DNA of 64,000 nt from Ancistrus triradiatus (GCA_025084515.1 JAJAGP010000094.1:1-64000); one strand, 5' to 3'; counted from the first letter of the stretch, positions 45,048 to 55,830 are shown. Program-made: numbers and translations. Notes: a model not told the origin generated them from the letters alone.

Positions 45048-45658
45048 TCAGTATCTGGTGCTTCTTGTATCAGTGTCCAAAAGTGGCCAACACTGATGGA
45101 TTCCAATTAACCTGATGCTGCTTTTCCATGGTTGCAGTGTCCTGGTGATCCTTTCACCCTGTTCATCACTGACGGCACAGAGATCAGCAGGGAAGAAGTC
45201 AAGTGAGAATGTTGAAATTGAGTTTTCAATGACATGTGGCACGTTGCTCTTTTGTATGCTTGTTCTCTCAGGCCCCACAAAGAAATCTTCAAACTCCCTG
45301 TCACTGATGACCTGTCTGATTTGAGGACCAGAAAAATGCCTCCCTTCGTCATGGCATCAGTTTTTCTTGGAAACCTCTGTCTCAAATAATGGAACATATC
45401 ACCTTCTTTATTCATGGTTTTCATGACATTTTTCATTACTCCAGATCTTGTATGACGAGAGGGAGAAATATCCATGTTGAGTTTGACCAGAGGTTTATGT
45501 GACACACTTTTCTGGAAGGAAATGTTTATGGAATGTCCAATGACTTTCCCATTCATAAAGGAAAAACAGTATTTATCTCTGAGCTCCAGTCCTAGAAGCA
45601 GTGTCAATACTTTTAGATCATCAGTTGTAATTGTAGTGTGTCTCATCAACAGTTCCAT
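45048..45658 (-). pseudogene. Chapaev-like transposase, central and C-terminal part
   Basis: A minus-strand frame (45658-45107) shows TDDLKVLTLLLGLELRDKY, then SRHTRSGVMKNVMKTMNKEG, FHYLRQRFPRKTDAMTKGGI and CHMSLKTQFQHSHL. A second frame (45278-45048) carries the next conserved block LDFFPADLCAVSDEQGER. In animal proteins of this type these blocks occur in this order (IKLGLMKNFVKAM, FQYLKQKFP, LGCNMSLKIHFLHSHLDFFP, SDEHGERFHQDI), so a frameshift near 45200 breaks the gene. The HQDI residues after GER are lost. The family is found in insects, cnidarians and fish. I link it to Chapaev/CMC DNA transposons with modest certainty. Confidence 0.6.
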
Positions 45659-45786
45659 GATACTCTTAAGATTCTTTCAGTGGGAACAGAAGGGTGGACA
45701 TTGTTGTTGTTTAACAAGGCAGCTTAACTTTGACTAATTTATAAAGTGACACTACTTTATGGTGATGTCATGCTTATAACCCAAAG

Positions 45787-46062
45787 CTATGATAGACAGA
45801 AGTAATAGTCCATCGCATGACTTATGAATAGCTCTGAGCCAGATTTCAGGTTGACAACACATGTTGCACAGCAAATGTGAGGAGCCCAAGATTGGATTTG
45901 GTCACCAATTTTGAATCCAAATTGGAGCTCATAGGCTTTCTTAATAAGTGCAGTCATAGTGTGTCTTTGAGCCATAAGCATATACTCACCACAGATGTAA
46001 CAGTAATTCTTGCAGCTATTGCAGTGTTGATGAGCTGAGTGCATGCCCAGGCATGCTTTCAA
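45787..46062 (-). pseudogene. Chapaev-like transposase, N-terminal zinc-binding domain
   Basis: A 91-codon frame reads CYICGEYMLMAQRHTMTALI, then KKAYELQFGFKIGDQIQSWA and PHICCATCVVNLKSG, and ends DYYFCLS. The Cys pairs (CxxC twice) and the order CYVCGE ... IKKxYxxYFGxKxGDQDKxWAPHICC ... CYFCL match the front domain of the same family as 45048-45658. The usual middle segment between HICC and CYFC (with MPFAVPMVWREP) is deleted. Same strand and order as the downstream part, so both belong to one decayed gene of at least 1 kb. Confidence 0.65.
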
Positions 46063-46179
46063 GGACCAAAATAGGTTACTTTGTTGGCATTATGCTATTT
46101 AAAATATGACTTGCGATATTTTGATTTGACTATGAGAATCAGATAATAAACATGAATACGCTTTCAGAGACGGTGCTCT

Positions 46180-46440
46180 GAATTTTGAATTTTGAAATTT
46201 GAATTTTTACCCAGGTAAGTGATATATGCTGTACAATATTCTTCTGCACTCTCCTGTGCTATATGAGGAAATCTGCAGTGCGTGACATAGGGAGTCACAT
46301 GGCGGGAGTGATGGGCGCTGGGAAATGTAGCAAGGAAAAGTCATGGTCGCCACTATAATCGTTTTTGTTTTTCACTTCCAATACATTATTCAATAAATTG
46401 CATGAGATACTAAAAACTACTAATAAACTACTATTATAAA
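46180..46440 (-). mobile_element. Partial copy of the CAGGTACTC-ended MITE
   Basis: In reverse orientation this matches the interior of the element at 59846-61323. Shared words include CATTTCCCAGCRCYCATCAC, TCACTTCCAATACATTATTC and AATAAATTGCATGAGATA. Terminal repeats are absent here. Confidence 0.7.
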
Positions 46441-46531
46441 ATATGCTTTTTCTTAATGATTTGCCCTGCTGTAGTTTAATGTAAGTGTTTTAAGCATGTT
46501 TAAGGTACGCTACGCTATGATATACACAGTA

Positions 46532-47017
46532 TACACTGCTTAGCCAAATAAAGGTCTCACACAGTAGTATTTCGTTGGACCAACTTCAGCTTCGATCACT
46601 GCACACATTCGCTGTGGCATTGTTTCCACAAGCTTCTGCAATGTCACAACATTTATTTCTGTCCAGAGTTGCATTCATTTTTCCCCAAGATCTTGTATTG
46701 ATGATGGGAGAATTGGACCACTGCGCAAAGTCTTCTCCAGCACATCCCAATGATTCTCAGTGGGGTTCAGGTCTGGACTCTCGTGGCCAATCCATGTGTG
46801 AAAATTATGGCTCTTGCTCCCTGAACCCCTCTTTCACAATTTGACCCTTCTGAAACAGACGAACATCTTTTCCACGACCACAGAATGTGTTTTTTGACAT
46901 GGTTGTTTAACAAATGAGAAGCTACTCATTGCATCAGTTAAGGTTAAATAACTTGTTGCCAGCTTAAAGATAATCACCAATGCAGTAATCCGATGGAAGG
47001 CTCTTTTTTTTTTTAAC
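46532..47017 (-). mobile_element. Tc1 family G, internal-deletion derivative
   Basis: The left end TACACTGCTTAGCCAAATAA leads into minus-strand C-terminal transposase sequence (ATTCGCTGTGGCATTGTTTC; CAATGGGGTTCAGGTCTGG-like text near 46765). At about 46840 it jumps to the N-terminal coding region and leader (CTTTTCCACGACCACAGAAT; start CAT at about 46900). The whole catalytic and most of the DNA-binding region is gone. The right end is blurred and abuts Tc1-A copy 8. Confidence 0.75.
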
Positions 47018-47904
47018 TACAGTGGTGCTTGAAGGTTTGTGAACCCTTTAGAATTTTCTATATTTCTGTGTAAATATGACCTAAAACATCATCAGATTTT
47101 CATACAAGTCCTAAAAGCAGACAAAGAGAACCCAGTTAAACAAATGAGAGAAAAATATTATACTTGGTCATTTATTTAATGAGGAAAATTATCCAATATT
47201 ACATATTCGTGAGTGGCAAAAGTATGTGAACCTCTAGGATTATCAGTTAATTTGAAAGTGAAATTAGAGTCAGGTGTTCATATCAGTTGTATGACAATCA
47301 GGTGTGAGTGGGCACCCTGTTTTATTTAAAGAACAGGGATCTATCAAAGTTTGCTCTTCACAACACATGTTTGTAGAAGTGTATCATGGCACGAACAAAT
47401 GAGATTTCTGAGGACCTCAGAAAAACAGTTGTTGATGTCCATCTGGCTGGAAAAGTTTACAAAACCATCTCTAAAGAGTTTGGACTCCACCAATCCACAG
47501 TCAGACAGATTTTGTACAAATGGAAGAAATTCAAGACCATTGTTATCCTCCCCAGGAGTGGTCGACCAACAAAGATCACTCCAAGAGCAATGCGTGTAAT
47601 AGTTGGCGAGGTCACAAAGAACCCCAGGGTAACTTCTAAGCAACTGAAGGCCTCTCTCACATTGGCTAATGTTAATGTTCATGAGTCCACCATCAGAAGA
47701 ACACTGAACAACAATGGTGTGCATGGCAGGGTTGCAAGGAGAAAGCCACTGCTCTCCAAATAGAACATTGCTGCTTGTCTGCAGTTTGCTAAAGATCACA
47801 TGGACAAGCCAGAAGGCTATTGGAAGAATGTTTTGTGTATGGATGAGAGCAAAAACTTTTTGGTTTAAAAAAAAAAAAGCGTTATATTTGGAGAAAGGAA
47901 AACG
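47018..47904 (+). mobile_element. Tc1 family A, copy 8: left half, followed by a SINE
   Basis: The left terminal repeat starts at 47018 (TACAGTGGTGCTTGAAGG). The complete leader and the first half of the transposase follow, and the sequence stops at 47904 within the GGAGAAAGGAAAACRCT codons. SINE family 2 sequence starts at once. The right half is missing. Confidence 0.9.
47386..47763 (+). CDS. Open 125-codon frame for a Tc1-A DNA-binding domain
   Basis: Start ATG as in sister copies: MARTNEISEDLRKTVVDVHL. The first helix-turn-helix (KTISKEFGLHQSTVRQILYK), the linker SGRPTKITPRAMRVIV and the second helical domain (TSKQLKASLTLANVNVHEST, then IRRTLNNNGVHGRVARRKPL) are uninterrupted. The frame ends at TAG (47761-47763), one base away from AAG in other copies. 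The catalytic part downstream is damaged (WTDET has become CMDES) and cut off. If transcribed it would give a paired-type DNA-binding protein that recognises A-family termini without cutting. Expression is unknown. Confidence 0.6.
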   Translation: MARTNEISEDLRKTVVDVHLAGKVYKTISKEFGLHQSTVRQILYKWKKFKTIVILPRSGRPTKITPRAMRVIVGEVTKNPRVTSKQLKASLTLANVNVHESTIRRTLNNNGVHGRVARRKPLLSK

Positions 47905-48140
47905 CTGGTGCAAGTGGTTAGCTTAGTCGCCTCACAGATTCAGAGATCCTCTGTTCAATCCTGCCTTTGGACTCCTCCTGTGTGGAGTTTGGATGCCCTC
48001 TCTGTGTTATTGAGGGTTTACTCTGGGGACTCCGGTGTCCTCCCACATTCCAAGACATGCATTCGGTTAATTGGTCACTCTATATTGGTCCAGTATGAAT
48101 GTGTCTGACTAGTGTAATGTAACCTTTCTCCTGTCCTGAA
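47905..48140 (+). mobile_element. tRNA-derived SINE, family 2, copy 3
   Basis: Head GGTGCAAGTGGTTAGCTTAG and B-box-like GTTCAATCC (near 47954). Body GTGTGGAGTTTGGATGCCCT, GGGTTTACTCTGGGGACTCC and GTGTCCTCCCACATTCCAAG. Confidence 0.72.
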
Positions 48141-48799
48141 TAGCCATTGATGCTGTTGTGACGTTAAATAGATATACAAACAATAATTGCTTTACTGTAG
48201 TTGAGCTACATTTAATATGAAGTATAGCATTTTAAAGTAGCATTAAAAAATAAAAATCCTTTCATTTCTGCCCAGATAGCAAGTAGAAATCCTGTGCTTC
48301 TCTAAGACACCTGAGGAGTGACTGATTGCATACTGAATAGCAATATTCAAAAGTATTATTTTCAGTCCCAGAGAAGTCCCATGCTTCTGATTGAAAAGTA
48401 GGACCCCCTGTAAATCCACTTTCTTGAAGAACTTGAAAGGTGTTTATTATATGATCAGGTGCCAAGTCTGTCCCATTGCCAAGTCCTTGCTGTGGTGTGT
48501 TATGTCATTATATCGTGAGTGTTGTAGTTCCATTATGCTGCATAATGTGTGGCCATGTCCTGGCATTAGCAGCACTGGTGAATGTAGGACACAGTGGGGA
48601 ACCTTGGCTCAAGTCCTCCTTGAGCTGTTTCTTTCCCCTGTAGGATAAGAGGTAATGAGTTATGTATTCAATAGTGATGTGGTGGAAACGTGCACTATTG
48701 GCTCATTCATTGCTTTATTACAGTAGTATATTAGCCACACCAGAATGGTACAGCATCTAGTCCAATATAGTAAGTTGTCAATAGAGCAGTTTACTGTAA
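48141..48799. other. No feature recognised
   Basis: No coding frame, terminal repeat or known repeat motif was seen in this interval. Confidence 0.4.
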
Positions 48800-49430
48800 C
48801 TAGTCCTTTTGTTACATACCACGCTGTTCCACGGTCTGACGCTGGAGGGCAGTGGTGGCGTGGTAGACGTGCCGGCACGACTATCCCTAGAGCGCATGCG
48901 TCGACTGTCAGTGGCGCCGATTGCTGCATTGGCGACCCCAGCGGACTTTGGTAAGTGCGCTTATCCAGAGACCTCATCCCTCTCTTGCGTTCCACTGCGC
49001 TCATGGTCCATTTTGTTTGTTAGGGAAAGAGGTAGACTGGAAGGCCAGTCAAGGTACGGTCAGGTGATCGGAGGTTTTGCTTGGGCTTAGCCGGTTAGAG
49101 TAGTGCGTTTTCCCTGTGTTTTCTCGCTCTCCTTCTCCCCAGTTTTTGCGCTTTTTTTCTCTGTGCGGTTGGGGGCTTAATTCTTCCTGCGATCGTTTTT
49201 TTGAGGGACGCTGCGTGCTATTTTTTAGCCTCGTCCCTCATCTCCGTGTCTTGTCGCGTCGCGCACACGCTGACAGCGCCTCATTCTGGGCACGCGCAGA
49301 CCACTATGTGCGTTGCACTACGCTTATAGCGTACGTTGATAGAACAGCACTCTGTGCTTCCGTCCTTAGTGCTTTCGCTGTTGTTTATGATCTTTGTTTT
49401 CGCTCGCCAAAACACCTTTGCGTTGTTAGT
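48800..49430. promoter_or_regulatory. CpG-dense block: LTR-like or promoter-like
   Basis: CpG is frequent from about 48830 to 49420 and scarce on either side. Features: GCGCATGCG (NRF1-type core) at about 48893-48901; GCTGCA then TGGCGACCCC at 48930-48939, which looks like an LTR end plus a tRNA primer-binding site; and GTAAGT at 48951-48956, a perfect splice-donor core. ACTAGT occurs just outside both edges (about 48799 and 49430). No gag or other domain is recognised downstream. Alternatives are a solo or degraded LTR leader, or a host first exon with CpG island. Confidence 0.35.
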
Positions 49431-49639
49431 GACTAGTAACTATAATTACATGTCGAAATTTTCTCAAGCATATACTGCATTTCAGAGTCTCCCTAAAAGT
49501 GCTTGGTAGCCATTTTGCGGGTTTTGCTGATCATGTGAGAGAAACAAACAACCAGCACTATGGAAAGAAGCATAAAAGAAGCGAAGACTCTTAGAATAAG
49601 TGGGTATCCAGTTATGTTTGGGTGTATGTACAAAACCGA

Positions 49640-49835
49640 TTTAAATCAGAATGAGGATATACATGCACTGAGAAGTTCAATAACTGAGCTAAAATCCAGA
49701 TTTCTTAATCTGATTTCTAGACCTTAATCTGATATAAGAAATTGGGGTCTTCTGTTTACATGACCACGTGAATAATCAGATAACACAGAAATCCAATTAT
49801 GATCAGATTATTAAGTTCATGTAAACGCATTCTGT
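49640..49835. mobile_element. MITE with TTTACATG/CATGTAAA ends
   Basis: The segment holds AATCTGATTTCTAGACC, ATCAGATAACACAGAAATCC and an inverted pair TGTTTACATGACC ... TTCATGTAAACGC. Such Harbinger-like MITEs are common in fish. Limits are approximate. Confidence 0.45.
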
Positions 49836-49839
49836 GACC

Positions 49840-50625
49840 ACCCAATAATACCCTCATTTCCAATAAAACAACGCCCCGTATAGAAATGTCAGATTGCTGC
49901 AAAACTAAGCATGCAGTTATGTCTCAGGCAGGTATGTAAATAATCAGAGGTGTGGTCTGATTAGACACTGAGTCTTGCCACAAGAGGGTGTAAAAGTGCT
50001 TCCCCCACTGCCCTATAAAGAGGCTCTCCAAGGCTACTTTTGGGTAATGTATTTCGTGTTAAGAGATCGTTGACTGCTATACATGCCTCTACAATGCAAT
50101 TGAAGGCATTTTGCCCAGTTGACAGACTTCGAGAGGGGGCATGTCATTGGATTGAGAGAAGCAGCATGGTTGTTTCAACGAATTGTTGGGAGGTGCTGAG
50201 AGCAGTGCTTCCGTGAGAGACCCCTGTCTTTGCTCGGACCATTTACAAGTACTTAGCAGAAGGAAATTTGTTGATACAGCACACATTGTGTCTTACCATT
50301 GACAGCCAGCTAACGTTGCCCAAGTTTGCAGTGATGACATGAACGAGAAACCTGGACTGTTTGTCATCTTTAGTGACGAATTCAGGTTCTGTTTGGGATA
50401 TGATGATGTTCAGGAAGGCCTCGTGGTGAGCGCTTCAATCCTGTCTTTGCTGTGTAGTGACACACTGCCCCAACTGCTGGTGTGATGATCTGGGGAGCCA
50501 TCGCATACAACAGTTGGTCACCCCTTGTAGTGATACAAGGGACACTAACAACTCAGCGATATGTGCAGGATCTCCTGCGGCCACGTGTTGTCACTCAGGT
50601 ACTAGAGCCCCCTGTCAAGTGCATA
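49840..50625 (+). mobile_element. Tc1 family E, copy 4: promoter region and transposase remnant
   Basis: The leader shares long identity with E copy 3 (GGTGTGGTCTGATTAGACAC; CACAAGAGGGTGTAA). TATAAAG lies at 50014-50020, 69 bp before ATGCCTCT at 50083. Codon 7 is TGA; the same frame then reads AQLTDFERGHVIGLREAAWL, the N-terminal helix-turn-helix. Near 50370 FSDEFRF-type sequence marks the first Asp. GVMIWGAIAYNSWSPLVVIQ and GTLTTQRYVQDLLRPRVVTQ follow at 50480-50600. The sequence stops before the second Asp block. Confidence 0.78.
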
Positions 50626-50744
50626 TTTTTCTGAAGTAAACGTATCATTTCACTCTAATACTGTAATCACTTACATATATCATCATTACATTCATACATC
50701 TAAAGTTTTATTCGATTCGTATTTTTTTTTGGGTTATGAACATC

Positions 50745-51465
50745 AAATCCCAAACTAGTAACTGGTTGTGGATATCTAGTTGCATCCCCCTACTTTCCTT
50801 GTAAAGCTTTCCATCATATTTTTGAAACTAATTATTTCGAAATTAACTTCCATTCTGCCACAAGAGCATTAGTGCCATTGAACATTGTTGTTGATAAGGC
50901 CTGCGTTTACCATTGATATTCCAACTCATTCAAAAAGAATATGAATATGGTTGAGATCAGTGCTTTGTTAGGTCATGCTGAAAGGTTCTTTGCTGAATTG
51001 TTCCTACAGGCAGTTGTATCTGCTAAGCTCAAATTCATATACCAGCCTGCCAGATGGTGAAGTGAGAATCACCACAGAGATTGCATACACTGTTCCAGAG
51101 TCCAGGTGTGTTTTACACCACTTTAGAGTCTTGGCATTGTGCATGGTGATTATACACTTTGTATAATCAGCCATGAAAACCCAATTCGAAAGCAGTTCAG
51201 TACCATAGTGTTCTGTGAGCTTTCTGTAAGCTTCTATGACGCATCTCTTCAGGACTGAGCTGTTGTTGCTCCCAGAAATTTCCATTTCACCATAACAGCA
51301 CTGATTGGAGCTGACGTATTGGAAAAATGGAAGCCACTGAGCCTTTGAGTATGACAAATTGTGCTGCCAGTGCTCGTCTCTGAAGAGATTTCATGGCTGC
51401 ATGCTTGATTTTATTCACCTCTTAGCTAGGGGTTTACCCCAGATGGTTAATGCCAGTATTTAGAA
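50745..51465 (-). mobile_element. Tc1 family I, copy 2, degenerate
   Basis: The minus strand carries leader sequence (GATTTCATGGCTGCATGCTT read on plus), an SGSNNSSVLKR region and HNAKTLKWCK (family RNAKRRLEWCK). Near 50860 the plus strand shows ATTCTGCCACAAGAGCATTA, which encodes the NALVAEW-type C terminus. The part with the catalytic Asp residues and Glu has been deleted between about 50890 and 51080. No intact ends. Confidence 0.65.
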
Positions 51466-52279
51466 AATGAGACGACGTACATTTATTGTGACTTTAAGCT
51501 GTTCATGCATGGAAAGGAGTTATAGTCCACAACAATGATAACCCTGCATTTAGTTTGAAATGTAAAGACAGCTATTCCCAAACTCATGTTCTCTATGTTT
51601 CTGAGCTTACTGAGCAGCAGAAAGTGAATCCTGACCTACGTTTTATGAAGCACCACTTCACTGGCATTATCGCTATATCGTTCTGCTCCATAATAGATAG
51701 CATGCTGCTCATTAGATTTAGCAACAAATGCTCTTTCTGGTCACCATATTGGTCAACAGATGTTATTGTCCAGACCCTGAAGGGAAGACAGATGCCCTGT
51801 CTACATAACCAAATCTGAGAATTTGGAGCTTGAAAGAGAGTGGGCATTCCCTGTATGGAGTCAGTCTGAACTCTGCTCTTGATTAGACCTTTCTGTACAT
51901 AAAAAGGTGAAAATAGAGTTGGTGCATTTGATCTAAGAGAGTTAATACTTAACTTTATAGAAAGTATTTACTTTCTATGTAAATGAAGAATAATTTTGCA
52001 CTACATGACAGTTTTTGCTTCACCTGACCTGCCTTTCTTTGTATAAAGTCATTTTGTTTGGATATACAGTTGGTCAATCAGTCATCTTTTCCAGTTCTCT
52101 TGTGGAAAAAAAATTTAATAATATTAATAATGATTTTTACATCTAAAGGTACATGTAATTATTTAGATTGGAGCTATGGAGTGGACTATTTGTCACAAAA
52201 TGAACATATATTTATCAAGATTTTTGTGAACTAAACATTTGTGATGTATTATTATTTAGTTTTTCATGATAAATCCCTG
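51466..52279. other. No feature recognised
   Basis: Two overlapping 84-87 codon frames on opposite strands near 51555-51847 carry no known motif. Confidence 0.4.
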
Positions 52280-52410
52280 CCTTTCCTGCTCAAGCTCACG
52301 GGGGTCCGGCGCCTATCACGAGAGAACACAGAGTGCAGGCGTAAGCATGCTCTGGACAGGATGCCAAGCCATCGCAGAGTGGGCAAGGGTTGCTGTTGCA
52401 GTGCCAGGGA
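52280..52410 (-). repeat. SINE-type 3' body fragment
   Basis: Contains AGCTCACGGGGGTCCGGCGC and CTGGACAGGATGCCAAGCCA then TCGCAGAG, a common fish repeat tail. Confidence 0.45.
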
Positions 52411-53970
52411 TGATATCATAGGAAAGAAATGTCACAAAGCAGAGCTTCTTAATATCTCTGTTATTATCTCCTAGACAAAAGTGAGATCAAATGGAAAGAA
52501 AAATGAGACCTTCTCCTAAACCAAATGACTCCAGTAATCTCACATCTCCTATTTGGTTTTAACAGATCTCATTAAAGTCAGCCAACATCTTGATTCTCAT
52601 GTTTATCTCTTGCTGAGAAAACACTGAGATTTCAAAATGAACTCTAGCATTTCTCACCCATATCGACAGTTTATTTGGTTTAACGTGAAGTACTTATAAT
52701 AACTATAATTTATCAAATAATGGTCATACTAGACTCTTTGTTTCTCTGCACATTTGGTCAGGGCTCTCTCCCCAATGTTGGAACAGTGACACTTACCCAA
52801 CTCAGCTATCAACAGGTGTCCTGTCCAGAGCATGCGTAGGTCTTTATCTTTTATTGTCAGAGGATAGACCTCTCAACCCTGATTGGGAATAAGCCGTGTT
52901 AAAAAAGATTCATGAAGGAAGATTCACAATTTCAATAGTTATTGCTCTACTTGGTCACATTTTACACATACCATATGCAAAGTAATTTGCATTCAGTCAT
53001 CACTCAACTAATACTGTAACAATTGATTACATCTTCAACCTTGGAATTGTGGCTAAGGTAGCTCCTGAGGCTCAGAGGTAGAAAGCCAGTTGCTGGAAAC
53101 AGTTTGCTTTAATGTCTGAGGTCTGAAGAATTTAATAGGAACTATCTATTTGAATGACAGAAATCTAGTGTGAGTGAATCCTTTCAGCACCTGCTGACCG
53201 AAATGAGAATTGCAGTCTTGAAAGGAATAAGAAACAGGGTATTGTTCTACTTGCTTTTTTGTTGTCAGAAAGTTTAAGTTTTATAAAAGATACAAGAATC
53301 AGAATTACTGCATTGTGCAGTACAGTACTTTTCATATTGTGTCTGAATTAACATAACACTGTGGGTATCTAAACTACAATATGGCTGTGGTAGTATACGG
53401 TCAATGTCCATTTCGATCATCGTCCTGCTTCATAGTACGTAACACAGACGTTAAACTGCGTTAAACATTATCATGTGGGTAAGTCACACCTGACCAGGGC
53501 AGAAGGCACTGCATGGACTTGAATCCGGGTGCCTGTGGTGGGCAGCTACCAGCTGTTGCTTAAACGCATACATTTGCTGTATGAACTGTAAACCTATTTG
53601 CAGAACAATTAAAAGCACCCTTTTTATATGGTATATCAATACCATGATTGAAATGCATGCTATTTGGATCTTTTAAATCAAATGTAAAATATTCTATTCT
53701 GCTTAAATATTTTATATATTGTATTTTATATCTACTGTATTTTATATTTGCAAGTATTTGTATCTACACTGACATGAGTATTATTGTGCTGTAAAAGGAA
53801 GGGAGTCTTATCGGCATACTTGTGCAAATTTGTCTTCATTAAACACTGCCCATAGGATATTTACTATTCAATAAAGTGCCACGGAAATCAGCATTTCTAA
53901 GTGGTTCATACAATATTTATGTTTGTGTTGCAATGTGGTAAATTTAAGTATATACACTTTACTTTATTAC
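52411..53970. other. No confident feature
   Basis: A B-box-like GGATTCAAGTCC (minus strand, near 53520-53531) with a weak upstream partner may be a very old tRNA-SINE. 53690-53760 is AT-rich low complexity. Otherwise nothing. Confidence 0.35.
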
Positions 53971-53971
53971 C

Positions 53972-54227
53972 CAGGAAAAAATGTACTGTGAATTTTTTAT
54001 AGTAAAACTGTGAATTGATTGACAGTTTTAATGTGAACTTTCACAGTTTGACCATGAAGTTCACAGTTCTACTATGAATTTTTGATGGTAATTTGGCCAC
54101 TTCATGGTTCTACTATAAACTTTCATAGTACAACTGTAAACTTGGTGGACTTGAACTGACCAAGAATTATTTCACAGTTGGCTACTTCATGGTTTTACTG
54201 TCAAATTTCACAGTACATTTTTTCCTG
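53972..54227. mobile_element. Foldback MITE with perfect 21-bp ends
   Basis: The ends at 53972-53992 and 54207-54227 are exact inverted repeats (CAGGAAAAAATGTACTGTGA plus one base). The interior repeats short words such as ACTGTGAA, TTCACAG and TTCATGGTT in both orientations, so most of the 256 bp can fold. No coding capacity. Superfamily unknown. Confidence 0.85.
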
Positions 54228-55066
54228 AGCAGGTACACCTTGTTTCTATACTGTTTCTACTTGTTTCATTGTAAATTTTTTCAGTTCCACTTACCATATA
54301 GAAGCACTTTGTATTTCTAAAATCACAGACTGTAATCCATTTGTTTCTCTACATACTTTGCTAGTCCCCTTTACTCTGCTCTCTAATGACAGAGTAAAGC
54401 AGCACAGATCAGGTACTATTTAGGTGGTGGACTATTCTCAGCACTGACGTGACACTGACGTGGTGGTGGTGGTGGTGTGTTAGTGTGTGTTGTGCTGGTA
54501 TGAGTGGAGCAGACACAGCAATGCTGCTGGAGTTTTTGCAACACCTAAGTGACACTGAACATAGTCCACTTACCAAAACTGTCTAGCCAGCAGCATCCTG
54601 CAGGCAGCGTCTTGTGAGCAGGTGATGGGTTACATGAAGGATTAGAGGACGACTAACACAAACCGAGCAACAACAGATGAGCTGCTGTCTCTGACTTTAC
54701 ATCTACAAGGTGGAGCAATATGGTAGATGTGTCTAATAAAGTGCACAGTGTTTGAACAGTGTTTAAAAATTTCAGCAGCACTGCTGGGTCTGAGCCAGTC
54801 ATACCAGCACAACACACACAACACACAACCACCATGTCTGCTAAATGCTATAAATGTAAGTAATGTCAGTATCACTGCAGTGCTGAAAATGATCCACCAC
54901 CTAAATAGAAACTGTGGGGGGTCTGTGGGGGTCCTGACCGTTAGAGAACAGAGTAAAGGAGGCAGAAAAACAGATGGACTACAGTCTGTAATTGTTGAAC
55001 TACCAATTTCTTGGACAATGAATGTAGAAACAAGAAGGTGCTCTTAATGACGTGTTCGGTGAATGT
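54228..55066. mobile_element. Large palindromic foldback element, near complete
   Basis: The outer left arm (54240-54415: GTACACCTTGTTTCTATACT; CCATATAGAAGCACTTTG) pairs with the outer right arm (54930-55060: GTAGAAACAAGAAGGTGCTC; CAGACTGTAATC-type text). The inner arms GTGGTGTGTTAGTGTGTGTT (54472 on) and CAGCACAACACACACAACAC (54806 on) pair too. A second, half copy lies at 18676. It starts directly next to the 53972 MITE. Non-coding; mobility mechanism unknown. Confidence 0.75.
54834..54867 (+). mobile_element. 24-bp SINE/L2 tail insertion with 5-bp duplication
   Basis: ATGTC at 54834-54838 and again at 54863-54867 flank 24 bp beginning TGCTAAATGCTATAAATGTA. This is the 3' tail of fish SINE/L2 units, as at the end of the SINE at 39933. 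The other arm of the foldback element and the expected sequence CCATGTCAGTGTCACTGCAG show that these bases are extra. A very short 5'-truncated retroinsertion is the simplest reading. Confidence 0.65.
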
Positions 55067-55604
55067 ATATTTTTAAGATTGTAACATGGAAGTTAATAAA
55101 AAAAATTAAAAAATTAGCATTTTGATACTGTTGGCAAAAATCTAAATCTTAATTAGAAAAAAGAAACTATAATAATAAGCTGTTTTTATCTTCAATGAAA
55201 TGTTAGCAGATGCATTGCTATAAATGCTTCAGGGAAAAATCATATATTTTCTTTATCGCAAAAAGACATATTTTCAGCTGGTTAACTTAAAAGCACTCTT
55301 GTATTTGTTCCTACCTTTATGTCGAGAGCTGATTCAATTTCACTCAGAAGGCTTCAGATTTATATGGGTAAGTACCTAGAAATCACCATTTTAGTGCTGT
55401 TTTTCACAATTGAATGCATTGCACTTTAAGTCACAATGCAGAATGTACCATGGAGCCTTACTTACCCTTTCATTACTCTGCAAGTAGACATTAATAGCTG
55501 AACGTGTACGCTGAAATGCATAAACAGTTATTAGAGCTGAAACTGTTAACATAAACCACCATTGTGACACCTGAGTTGAATAGGGAAAATGAAAAAAAAT
55601 TCTT

Positions 55605-55830
55605 ATCCAGGGGCAGCATGGTGGCACGGCGATAGAGGAAGTGCTTCACAGCTCCAGTGAGCCAGGTTCAGTCCTCATCAAATATGTCAGTTGGTGGATT
55701 GGCCTTTTTAAATTCACCCAATATGTGTGTGAGTGCATGTGTGGTGCTCTGCAGTGGAATAGCATTGAGGTTGTATCCCTGCATTGTATTCTTGCTCTCC
55801 ATGTTTTTGTGATTGGCCACAATCCCCATG
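55605..55830 (+). mobile_element. SINE family 2, copy 4, diverged
   Basis: Head GGGGCAGCATGGTGGCACGG and CCAGGTTCAGTCCTCATC (B-box region), followed by a body with ATGTGTGTGAGTGCATGTG and GGTGCTCTGCAGTGGAATAG. The body is shortened. Confidence 0.6.

Noticed and set aside
47344..47913. 189-codon minus frame
   Set aside because: Reverse shadow of the Tc1-A transposase on the plus strand.
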